Origin: Promethearchaeota archaeon
Lineage (GTDB): Archaea; Asgardarchaeota; Lokiarchaeia; Sigyniarchaeales; SOKP01
Direction of reading: 5' to 3'
NCBI GenBank assembly: GCA_016839705.1
Contig: JAEOTR010000053.1
Coordinates: 37,878 to 101,877, forward strand
Length of the DNA stretch: 64,000 bases
The position numbers and the translations under genes were made by a program. Within the stretch, counting starts at the first letter, position 1. The number at the start of each line of letters is the position of its first letter. The notes under the pieces are model-generated. The model was not told the origin of the DNA, ran no database searches, and saw only the letters and a program-made list of their open reading frames with translations. Positions 54,783 to 63,056 of this stretch are shown piece by piece.

Positions 54783-55651
54783 TTTTTTGCGCCTTCCTTA
54801 TGTTCCTCTTCTTTTGTTCTATAGTCTTTCCATTTCCCATCCCGGTTGTCAAACGCTTTCTTTAATCCCTCACCAGAATACATTTGTCTGATAAATTCCT
54901 CAGTAGTTTTTGTATAGTGAGCGAGAGAGACATAAGGTGCTCCAGCCCGAAGGGAATTTCGAATACCCATTATCTCCATGGCTTGATGGACGCTTCTCTT
55001 GTTGAGTAATTGTAAATCAGGAGGGATATTTGCTACACTTCGAGCCATCTCTAAGACTTTTTCCTCTAATTGATCCGCTGGAAATGATCGATTTGCCCAA
55101 CCCACTCTCACAGCTTCTTTTCCACTTATGGAAGCACCAGTCAACATAAATTCCATAGCAGCCCTCATACCCATTAACCAGGTAGGATATTGTAGATCGG
55201 GTGGAGAAATTGCTCGTGTCGCAGGATATCCAATCTCTGCATCATCGGCTACATATACTAAATCACAAGCAGTAGCTAATTCACTTCCTCCCGCTAAACA
55301 GTAGCCATGAACTTGAGCTATGATCGGTTTTGCCATATCCCACATTCTGAACCACCCATCTATAAGGTGACGAGGCCATGAATAACTTCTTAACCCAATT
55401 TCTGGTGAAGTAAACCATGGGCGATCTTTTCTAAGATCTGAACCAAGATCATAACCCGCTGAGAAACATTTTCCTGCGCCCCTTATGATTGTAACTCGAA
55501 CTTCTTGATTTAAGTCTGCTTTTTCAAGAGCATCAAAAACTTCTCCTCTTAATTGATTATTTAAAGCATTTCGCTTTTCTGGCCGGTTTAAAGTAATGCG
55601 GTTTATGAATTTTTCGGGTCGATCAACTATAATAAATTTATAAGTTTCCAT
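54779..55651 (-). CDS. enoyl-CoA hydratase/isomerase family, non-tandem member
   Basis: A 290-residue crotonase-fold protein. It starts with ITLNRPEKRNALN, has the standard CFSAGYDLG oxyanion segment, and GGSELATACDLV with the first Glu. The second Glu of hydratases is missing: the segment reads IGYPATRAISPPD. It is thus more likely an isomerase, a dehalogenase-like or another crotonase reaction than a hydratase. It is upstream on the same strand from no close gene; the acyl ligase at 55745-57409 ends 93 bases before its start and may be co-transcribed with it. Confidence 0.9.
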   Translation of the reverse strand: METYKFIIVDRPEKFINRITLNRPEKRNALNNQLRGEVFDALEKADLNQEVRVTIIRGAGKCFSAGYDLGSDLRKDRPWFTSPEIGLRSYSWPRHLIDGWFRMWDMAKPIIAQVHGYCLAGGSELATACDLVYVADDAEIGYPATRAISPPDLQYPTWLMGMRAAMEFMLTGASISGKEAVRVGWANRSFPADQLEEKVLEMARSVANIPPDLQLLNKRSVHQAMEIMGIRNSLRAGAPYVSLAHYTKTTEEFIRQMYSGEGLKKAFDNRDGKWKDYRTKEEEHKEGAKN

Positions 55652-55744
55652 AATTTTATATCCTAAATATTTTTGTCTAGAAGAAAGCTAACATGAATAA
55701 AACTATTATGAGAAACTTAAAAAATAAATAATATAAAATTGAGA

Positions 55745-57409
55745 TTATTTTTTTACTTCATATCCTGCTTTTTCTCTATCGTAAGTCGTTTCCGTAACTC
55801 CATTATCTTTAAGGACTTGCTTTAGAGTTCGATGTACTTCACTTTTAGGGAGTGCATCAATGAAATCTATGAATCGGGGTACCATAAAGTAGGCCATCTT
55901 ACCCTGACAATAATCAAGCAATTCTTCTGGTGTCATAGATTCACCTGGCTTTAACACAACTGAAACCATTACCTCGTCTTCAACTACACCTGCAATTTGG
56001 ACAGCAAAAGCAGCGGATTCTAACACTTTTTCATGTTGATTTATGACGCGTTCAATAGACCAGGGTGAAATATTCTCGCTTCTGCGCCTAATGGAATCTT
56101 TTTTCCTATCTACAAAGTAAAACCAGCCATCAGAATCCATTGTGGCCAGATCCCCTGTATGAAGCCATAAATTTCCATCATTTGCTTCTCGAATTTTCTC
56201 ATTAGTGGATTCTTGATCCTTATAATAGGTAACTTTTCTCATTTCTACTTCACCTCTATTTACTAAAAATACTAATTCTCCTACTTCATTAGGTTGTAAT
56301 AAATTTCCTTCGTCATCCATAATCCCCGCTTTAGTAGCTCCTAAAGGTTTTCCCATTGAACCGACAGGAACATTTTTTTGGAAAAAAGGACCAAGAATAT
56401 AACCACCTCCGTCAACTGCACCATAAAATTCTTTAATCTCTACATTGAAACGTTTCTCAAATGGTATCACCAATTCCTTAGGACATGCCGCAGAAACAAT
56501 TAATTTTACCTTATTTTCACCATCATTGGGACGTTCTGGTTGTTTTAGCATAAACTGTGGCATGGCACCCAATAGATTAAAGGATGTAACATTATATTTT
56601 CTGCATATATCCCAATGTCGGCTCGCGCTAAACCTCTTAGAAAGAACCACAGGAGTTTCTGTGAAATATCCTGGCATAGTTGTTATTTGCAGAGCATTTC
56701 CATGGAACAACGGTAAACATGTGAACATAACGTCGTCTCCTCCCCCCAAGAATAATCTTATTAAACCAGAAGCGGTTTGTAAAGCATTTCCCGCATAAGT
56801 TTTTTTATACACGAAAGTAGTAGCCTTTGGTGGTCCTGTTGTACCGGAAGTATACATAAGGTAACTTTTTTCTTCAAAATCAATTTCAGCTTCGATATCA
56901 TCATCAGTTGATTCCATTACTTCTTGAAACGATATCATACCATCGGGAAGTTTGAAATCTGCAGGGGCTTCGTTAGTTTCTACAATTACATATTTAATTT
57001 TGGGCAATTCATCTTTAATGTCCAAATAGGCATCAATCATACTCCAGTGTATGACTAAAAGCTCTGAATCACTATGATCAATGATATATTGTAACGTTAC
57101 TCCCTTCAAAGCAGTATTAATTAACACACCATATCCTCCAAGTTTCCACGTCGCAAACAAGGTGAACAAAAATTCAGGAGAGTTAATTTCCATTAATGAA
57201 AGCCCAACTCCCGCTTTTAATCCAAATTTTGATAATCCATTTGCTAACCGATTTGAACATAAGTGCATATCACGATAAGTATACTTTTCATCAATACCTT
57301 TATCAAAGTCTCTTACATAAGTTAAGAAAACCTTGTCGCCTACAATTTCAGCTTTATTTTTCACTACATCATTAAATGTGGTAGTTTCGGTTATTTTAAA
57401 ATCAGACAA
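55745..57409 (-). CDS. acyl-CoA synthetase-like (AMP-binding) protein, copy 1
   Basis: A 554-residue adenylating enzyme. The ATP loop is YTSGTTGPPKATT, the adenine motif YGAVDGGG, and HTGDLATMDSDGWFYFVDRKKD the hinge region. The A10 segment reads LPKSEVHRTLKQVLK, where the usual PxTxTGKI holds the catalytic Lys; here Gly-Lys is replaced by His-Arg. Its two paralogues in the window share this change. It resembles CaiC/FATP-like ligases that activate long-chain or carnitine-like acids. It lies in a minus-strand run with a sulfatase and copy 2. Confidence 0.9.
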   Translation of the reverse strand: MSDFKITETTTFNDVVKNKAEIVGDKVFLTYVRDFDKGIDEKYTYRDMHLCSNRLANGLSKFGLKAGVGLSLMEINSPEFLFTLFATWKLGGYGVLINTALKGVTLQYIIDHSDSELLVIHWSMIDAYLDIKDELPKIKYVIVETNEAPADFKLPDGMISFQEVMESTDDDIEAEIDFEEKSYLMYTSGTTGPPKATTFVYKKTYAGNALQTASGLIRLFLGGGDDVMFTCLPLFHGNALQITTMPGYFTETPVVLSKRFSASRHWDICRKYNVTSFNLLGAMPQFMLKQPERPNDGENKVKLIVSAACPKELVIPFEKRFNVEIKEFYGAVDGGGYILGPFFQKNVPVGSMGKPLGATKAGIMDDEGNLLQPNEVGELVFLVNRGEVEMRKVTYYKDQESTNEKIREANDGNLWLHTGDLATMDSDGWFYFVDRKKDSIRRRSENISPWSIERVINQHEKVLESAAFAVQIAGVVEDEVMVSVVLKPGESMTPEELLDYCQGKMAYFMVPRFIDFIDALPKSEVHRTLKQVLKDNGVTETTYDREKAGYEVKK

Positions 57410-57527
57410 TTTTTTACCCTTTTAATTATTTAAAATCTTCTTTTTGAGATCTAATACACTAACTTAAAGAAAGAAAAAATAAAAACGTAATTAATAAAAA
57501 TTTAGCTTTGTATTTTTTATCTAATAA

Positions 57528-58949
57528 TTAATCGTTTTTGGGATGATTGAGCACTTCACTTATATGATTATCTATAAGTTGCTGTCTAATTTGATTTAGA
57601 GTTGGGTCATTATTCCTATTTTCTAATTCATTTGGGTCATTAATAAGATCATAGAACTCTACAGGTTCTAGATTATGAGTTCTAACCACCAATTTATATC
57701 GTTCATTTCTGACCATAGTATATTGAAGCACTTGGCTAAAGACAACTTCTTTTCCTTTTTGTGCATGCTGATTTTGAGGTCCAGCTAAGACTTGAGGAAT
57801 TAGAGATCGTCCATCGCAATTTTTTAAAGGTTTTGCATTTGCTATATCAACTAAAGAAGCAGCGATATCGATTTGATCGGTAAGACCTTTACTCTGCCAT
57901 CCATTTGATACCGCCGGGGGTTTAATAATAAGTGGAATCCTTAAGGCTCCTTCATAAAATACAATTTTATGACTCATCATATGATCTCCGAGCATCTCAC
58001 CATGATCAGAAGTATATATAATCCAAGTATTATATGATAATCCTTTTTCTTCTAAAGCATCCATAATCTTCCCAACCCATTCATCAATTAAAGTAATCTT
58101 CCCATAATAGAACGTTTTCATAAGCTGATTTTGGGCTTCCGTCATCCCATCAAGTCCGCTCCAATTCAATACAAAATTAATATTACCGGGGTAAGGTTGT
58201 TTTGGTTTTTCTAAAATTCCTACGGGCATCTCTTCTGCGTTATATTTATCTCGATATTCTTGGGTTGAATCAAAAGGATCGTGAGGTCCTGGAAAACATA
58301 TTTGAAGGTAGAAAGGTTTTTCCCCATTATAATTATGTATCCATTCTACTGCTTTTTGACCTGTGTAACTGTCTAATTGGTCTTCCGAGGGGAGAGGAGA
58401 AGGAGGTAATTCCCATGGTTTAGCTTCACCGCGTGTCCATTCTACCCAATAATTTTGTAAATACTTTCGATGAGCCTTTAATAATCCTTTTTCTTTCAAA
58501 TAATCTGTATAAGGTGAATCAATTCTTATAGATGCTATTGGTCCGGTAATTTCATGAATATCCTCAAAACCCCATTCCTTTAATACATCAATCTTATCAT
58601 TGGTATGTCTCCATTCTGGATTTACCCGATGTTCATATAAATGAGTTTTCCCTATTACAGCTGTATGATACCCCGCATCTCTAATATTTCTGACATGACT
58701 TTGACTTGAACTACTAGCTTCCATATTGTTATTTATTACACCGTGGTCGCTAACATATTTTCCTGTCATTAGAGTAGCCCTAGCAGGGATACATAATGGC
58801 GAATTGGTAAAGCATTGAGTAAATACGACGCCTTCGGATGCCAGCTTATCGAGGTTTGACGTTATCACTACTGAGTCGCCCATACACCCTATTATTTCAC
58901 CCCTATGTTGATCGGGAAAGATTAAAATGATATTCGGCTTTTTAGTCAT
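57528..58949 (-). CDS. sulfatase family protein (Cys-type)
   Basis: A 473-residue sulfatase. It begins NIILIFPDQHRGEIIGCMGD (Asp13 a metal ligand) and has the formylglycine motif C53-I-P-A-R57 (CxPxR), SDHGEMLGDHMMSHK and CDGRSLIPQVL. The Cys would need conversion to formylglycine by FGE or an anaerobic radical-SAM enzyme, neither of which is in the window. It would release sulfate from a sulfated carbohydrate or lipid. It has no signal peptide, so it acts in the cytosol. It lies between two acyl-CoA synthetase-like genes. Confidence 0.92.
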   Translation of the reverse strand: MTKKPNIILIFPDQHRGEIIGCMGDSVVITSNLDKLASEGVVFTQCFTNSPLCIPARATLMTGKYVSDHGVINNNMEASSSSQSHVRNIRDAGYHTAVIGKTHLYEHRVNPEWRHTNDKIDVLKEWGFEDIHEITGPIASIRIDSPYTDYLKEKGLLKAHRKYLQNYWVEWTRGEAKPWELPPSPLPSEDQLDSYTGQKAVEWIHNYNGEKPFYLQICFPGPHDPFDSTQEYRDKYNAEEMPVGILEKPKQPYPGNINFVLNWSGLDGMTEAQNQLMKTFYYGKITLIDEWVGKIMDALEEKGLSYNTWIIYTSDHGEMLGDHMMSHKIVFYEGALRIPLIIKPPAVSNGWQSKGLTDQIDIAASLVDIANAKPLKNCDGRSLIPQVLAGPQNQHAQKGKEVVFSQVLQYTMVRNERYKLVVRTHNLEPVEFYDLINDPNELENRNNDPTLNQIRQQLIDNHISEVLNHPKND

Positions 58950-59037
58950 GATTTCTAATCTCTATAAATAATACTACTCTAGAGTAGTAATTAGTAATAA
59001 TTAAAAATAGTAAAAAAATTCGATATGTTAATTTTCT

Positions 59038-60744
59038 TTATCTTTTTATTTCATAGCCAGCTTTCTCTCGATCATAAGTTGTTTCGACGACTCCACGTTC
59101 TTTGAGAAATCTCTTCATAATTCTATGTACCTTACTTTTAGGGAGTGCATCAACGAAATCTATAAATCGGGGTACTTGAAAATAGGCGAGTTTATCTTGA
59201 ATAACGTCAAGCAATTCCTCAGCTCTCATTGTTTGACCTGGTTGCATTACCACCGCAACCATCACTTCATCTTCAGCGTAATCTTCTCCTACTTGGTGCC
59301 CTTTAATACCATACGCAGCAGATTCCAATACCTTTTCATGCTCATTGATGACTCTTTCAATACTCCATGCGGCAATATTTTCTCCACGCCGTCGAATTGA
59401 ATCTTTCTTCCGATCAACAAAAAAGAACCAGCCATTCTCATCTTTAGTTGCTAGATCTCCTGACATGAACCATGTTGTACCATCTGGGGCTACTTGAGTG
59501 CGTGCTGCGGAAGCCTCGGGATTCTTGTAATAGAAAACTTTTCTAGTTGCTTTTTCTTCTTCTTTTACTAAGAATACTAATTCCCCAACTTCATTAGGAG
59601 CTAAAATATTCATGTCATCATCCATAATTTCAGCAATAACTCCTTCGGCTTGTTTTCCCATTGAGCCTACAGGAGCATCAGGAGATCCACCAGTACCCAA
59701 ATTAAATCCGGCACCATCAACTGCACCATAACCTTCATAAAGTTTTAGACCAAATCTCTCCTCAAAAGCTCTTACCAGTTCTTTGGGACAAGCTGCGGAA
59801 TTTACGCGCCATACTTTATGATGTTTATCATTTGGACGTTCCGGTTGCTTCATGAGATACTGTGGCATTGAACCGAGTAGATTAAAGTTAGTTACACCGT
59901 ATTTTCGAATCATGTCCCAAAATCGTGAGGCAGAAAATCTTTTAGCAAGTACAAGTGGGAATTCTGCTGCATATGCAGGCATAGTTGATAATCCAAGAGC
60001 ATTTCCATGAAATAGGGGTAAACACGTAAAGAATGTGTCACCAGGGCGTCCCATCCCATAAGCAACGAAGGCTGAACCAAGAAGAGAATATCCAATCATA
60101 CCTCTAAAAAAAGAAGTGGTTGCTTTTGGCAATCCAGTTGTTCCAGAGGTATACATTAACATAGACATATTATCGGGCTTTATCTCTATGTTTGTATCCG
60201 CATCTGAGGGTTCCATTATGCTTTGAAGTGATAAAACACCATCAGGTAATTTAAAATCAGCTAGAGCTTCGTTTATGTCTACAATAACGTGTTTAATCTT
60301 CGGGAGTTGCTCTTTAATATTTATATAGTTTTCTAGCAATGTCCAATGGATTATAAGTGTTTTACTGTCAGAATGGTCAACAATATACTGTAATCCATCA
60401 CCCTTCAATCCTGTATTAACCAGTACGACATAGTTACCTATTTTATAAGCGCCAAATAACGAAAAAAGAAACTCAGGACTATTAATTTCAACCAGAGAGA
60501 TTCCATCTCCTCGTTTTATTCCTAAATTTAATAACCCATTAGCGATTCGGTTAGATTGTAAATGCATGTCTTTATATGTGTATTTTTCATCTATACCCTT
60601 ATCAAAATCTCTAACATAAGTCATAAAAACTTTATCTCCAACTGTTTCTGCCTTATTCTTTACGAAATCAGCAAAAGTAGTGGTAGGAGTTATCTTGTTT
60701 TTTTCAATTAGAAATTTTCTAACTTCCTCAAACGATATAGCCAT
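59038..60744 (-). CDS. acyl-CoA synthetase-like (AMP-binding) protein, copy 2
   Basis: A 568-residue adenylating enzyme. It has YTSGTTGLPKATTS, YGAVDGAGF, MSGDLATKDENGWFFFVDRKKD and the changed A10 segment LPKSKVHRIMKRFLK (His-Arg where Gly-Lys is expected). Compared with copy 1 it has 15 extra residues at the N terminus. Similarity to copy 3 at the window end is very high in the C-terminal half (ENIAAWSIER, AAYGIKGHQVGEDYAEDEVMVAV), so these two duplicated last. Substrate unknown. Confidence 0.9.
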   Translation of the reverse strand: MAISFEEVRKFLIEKNKITPTTTFADFVKNKAETVGDKVFMTYVRDFDKGIDEKYTYKDMHLQSNRIANGLLNLGIKRGDGISLVEINSPEFLFSLFGAYKIGNYVVLVNTGLKGDGLQYIVDHSDSKTLIIHWTLLENYINIKEQLPKIKHVIVDINEALADFKLPDGVLSLQSIMEPSDADTNIEIKPDNMSMLMYTSGTTGLPKATTSFFRGMIGYSLLGSAFVAYGMGRPGDTFFTCLPLFHGNALGLSTMPAYAAEFPLVLAKRFSASRFWDMIRKYGVTNFNLLGSMPQYLMKQPERPNDKHHKVWRVNSAACPKELVRAFEERFGLKLYEGYGAVDGAGFNLGTGGSPDAPVGSMGKQAEGVIAEIMDDDMNILAPNEVGELVFLVKEEEKATRKVFYYKNPEASAARTQVAPDGTTWFMSGDLATKDENGWFFFVDRKKDSIRRRGENIAAWSIERVINEHEKVLESAAYGIKGHQVGEDYAEDEVMVAVVMQPGQTMRAEELLDVIQDKLAYFQVPRFIDFVDALPKSKVHRIMKRFLKERGVVETTYDREKAGYEIKR

Positions 60745-60956
60745 AATTGTTTAACCAATTTGTAATTTTAGATCGTAGAATTTTATATAGCTTAATAAAT
60801 TGTTGATTGAAATGTTTGAAACAAAAATAAATTAGTAGTTATCATATCAAAAGACATTTTACAATGAATTAATGACTACTTGGCAAAGAATATTCCAAAG
60901 TCTTAAAAGGAAAATTTGCTTCTTTTGTATTATCTTAAAAGTGAAAACCAATCAAA

Positions 60957-61118
60957 ATGCCCCAATCAGCTCCTAAAGATATAAGACATGCTGAAAATCT
61001 AAGGCGTGAAGGGAAGTTATAAGAAGCCCTTGAGGTTATCAATGATATAGAAAAGAAAGGAGACCTTATACCTCGGGATCAATTAACCTTACTTATTGTA
61101 AAAGGAAAAATATTAACT
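60957..61118 (+). pseudogene. 5' part of a TPR-longin gene, interrupted by an in-frame TAA
   Basis: ATG 60957 opens a frame that runs MPQSAPKDIRHAENLRREGKL, meets TAA at 61020-61022, and continues as EALEVINDIEKKGDLIPRD up to the ATG of the open frame at 61119. The frame is the same on both sides, and the residues around the stop read as a normal first TPR (GKL-x-EALEVI). A single base change from a sense codon, such as TAT or GAA, explains it. It is a nonsense mutation, a sequencing error or a readthrough site. Confidence 0.65.
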
Positions 61119-62993
61119 ATGTATCAACGATTAGGGGAAACCGTTAGAGTTGGGAAAATGGCATATCGTTTAAGTCAGAGTTTAGGGAGAACCAAAGAAA
61201 CTATAACTTCCCTTCTTTTTAAAGCAAATTCTCTCTATCTCGGACAACATGACAAAGCCATTAAATATGTTGTCGAAGCTGAGAGTTTACTCAATTCTCT
61301 CTCTGATGTTTCACCTTCATATCTCACCAGACAGAAAAAAAATATTTTGTTCAGGAAATCATATGCTTATTTTTATAAAGGAGAATGGGATGAAGCATTA
61401 GAAGCAGGACTGGAGTGTTTAAAGTTACTAGAAAATTCTGGTAATAAATCAGATACCGCATACATCTTGTATCTGCTAGGATGCATATACTTAAGAAAAG
61501 ATGATATTGATATCGCTCTTGATTACGCTTCGAGTGGTTTAACGATGTTTGAAGAAATAGGGGATCAAGTAGGTTTAGCAACGATTCTTGAATTGCTTGG
61601 CGCAATTTCTTATAATAAGGGTGAACTTAATCAAGCAATTAAATACTGTAAAAAGATTTTATCCTCAATAATGATCAGTAGTCGAGTCAAACTCTTGAGT
61701 ATGAGTCTTCTAGGAGAGGTTTATGTAATCCGAGGTGAATTCGATAAAGCTTTAAAGTATTCAAAACAGGGAATTGTACTTGCAGAGAAAGATAATTTAT
61801 ATGATTTTTTTGTTAGATTTCAAATTAAGATTGGTAGTATATATATGTTAAAGGGAGAGTATGATCTTGCATTAGAATATCTAAAGCCTGGTTTATCACT
61901 TGCAGAAAAAATGAAAGATGTCCTTGGTATCACTAGTTCATTAGTATACCTTGTATTTTTATATCTTGAAAAAGATGATATTGAAGAAGTAAAAAAATAC
62001 CTAAAACGATTAAAGAAAATGGAAGTTCAAATGGGTGTAAAGGTAATAACTCATGCTTATCAACTTTTAAAAGCAATATTCTTGTTAAAAACGGGGGGAA
62101 GCCGCAATCGAACAGAAGCAGAAACATTGTTAAAACAAATCTCTTCGGATGAAACCAATTTAATCATAATTACAAATGCTCTGATTTATCTCTGTGAATT
62201 TTATCTAGAGGAATTAAAGCTATTTGAAGATACTGAAGCATTATCAAAAGTCAACCCACTAATAGGGCAATTATATAAAATCTCAGAGGAACAACGTTTG
62301 TATGGAACTTTAGCTGAGACAAAATTATTACAGGCAAAAGTGGCATTAATTCAAATGAATTTTGAGGAGGCGCAACGGTTATTGACTCAAGCTCAACGTG
62401 TAGCTGAGTTATACGGTATTACACGTACGGCTCAAAAGATTTCAAGCGAACATGATAATTACTTAGAAAAATTAAGTGAATGGAAAAGTCTTAAAGAAAG
62501 AGATGCTCCAGTATCAGAGCGTTTGAGATTAGCCTCAGTTGAGGGAGTAATCGAACGCTTACAAGGTAAAGGCGCAATAGAGCCTCCAGAATTGGTTGAT
62601 GAAGAACCGATCGTACTTTTAATCATGGATAAAAGTGGAGTTTCATATTTTACTTACCCATTTAAAGAAGATTGGGATTTTGAATGGCTCTTTAGCTCAT
62701 TCATGTCGGCGTTTGACACATTTAGCTCAGAAGTTTTTTCCGAATCGATTGATCGTATCAAAATCGGTGAAAACTTAATCCTTATCAACCCGATTGAAAC
62801 ATTTCTGGTATGCTACGTAATTAAAGGCCAATCATACCTTGGTTTGCAAAAGCTCAATCGATTCTCAGAAGCTGTAAGAAATAATTCTGATATTTGGGAA
62901 AGGCTGACTAAAGCGGTTCAAACAGGTGAAGAATTGGAATTGAATAATCCCACTGCTCTTGGGGATGTAATGAATGAAATTTTTTCTGTTTGA
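61119..62993 (+). CDS. TPR protein with C-terminal longin-like domain (5'-truncated by a stop)
   Basis: A 624-residue open frame. Residues 1-420 hold about ten TPR-like units (for example YLLGCIYLRKDDIDIALDYA, LLGEVYVIRGEFDKALKYSK, KIGSIYMLKGEYDLALEYLK). Residues about 490-624 look like a longin/roadblock-type fold: EPIVLLIMDKSGVSYFTYPF, a helix, then ENLILINPIETFLVCYVIKG and a final long helix. This TPR-plus-longin layout suggests a regulator of small GTPases or a vesicle-like process. The first 54 codons of the original gene lie upstream behind an in-frame stop (60957-61118). ATG 61119 is the first normal start after that stop. Confidence 0.75.
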   Translation: MYQRLGETVRVGKMAYRLSQSLGRTKETITSLLFKANSLYLGQHDKAIKYVVEAESLLNSLSDVSPSYLTRQKKNILFRKSYAYFYKGEWDEALEAGLECLKLLENSGNKSDTAYILYLLGCIYLRKDDIDIALDYASSGLTMFEEIGDQVGLATILELLGAISYNKGELNQAIKYCKKILSSIMISSRVKLLSMSLLGEVYVIRGEFDKALKYSKQGIVLAEKDNLYDFFVRFQIKIGSIYMLKGEYDLALEYLKPGLSLAEKMKDVLGITSSLVYLVFLYLEKDDIEEVKKYLKRLKKMEVQMGVKVITHAYQLLKAIFLLKTGGSRNRTEAETLLKQISSDETNLIIITNALIYLCEFYLEELKLFEDTEALSKVNPLIGQLYKISEEQRLYGTLAETKLLQAKVALIQMNFEEAQRLLTQAQRVAELYGITRTAQKISSEHDNYLEKLSEWKSLKERDAPVSERLRLASVEGVIERLQGKGAIEPPELVDEEPIVLLIMDKSGVSYFTYPFKEDWDFEWLFSSFMSAFDTFSSEVFSESIDRIKIGENLILINPIETFLVCYVIKGQSYLGLQKLNRFSEAVRNNSDIWERLTKAVQTGEELELNNPTALGDVMNEIFSV

Positions 62994-63056
62994 TTAATAT
63001 AGTGAGATTATAATTAGAATAAAAAAAGAGAATATTTGAAAATAGATTAAATAATT

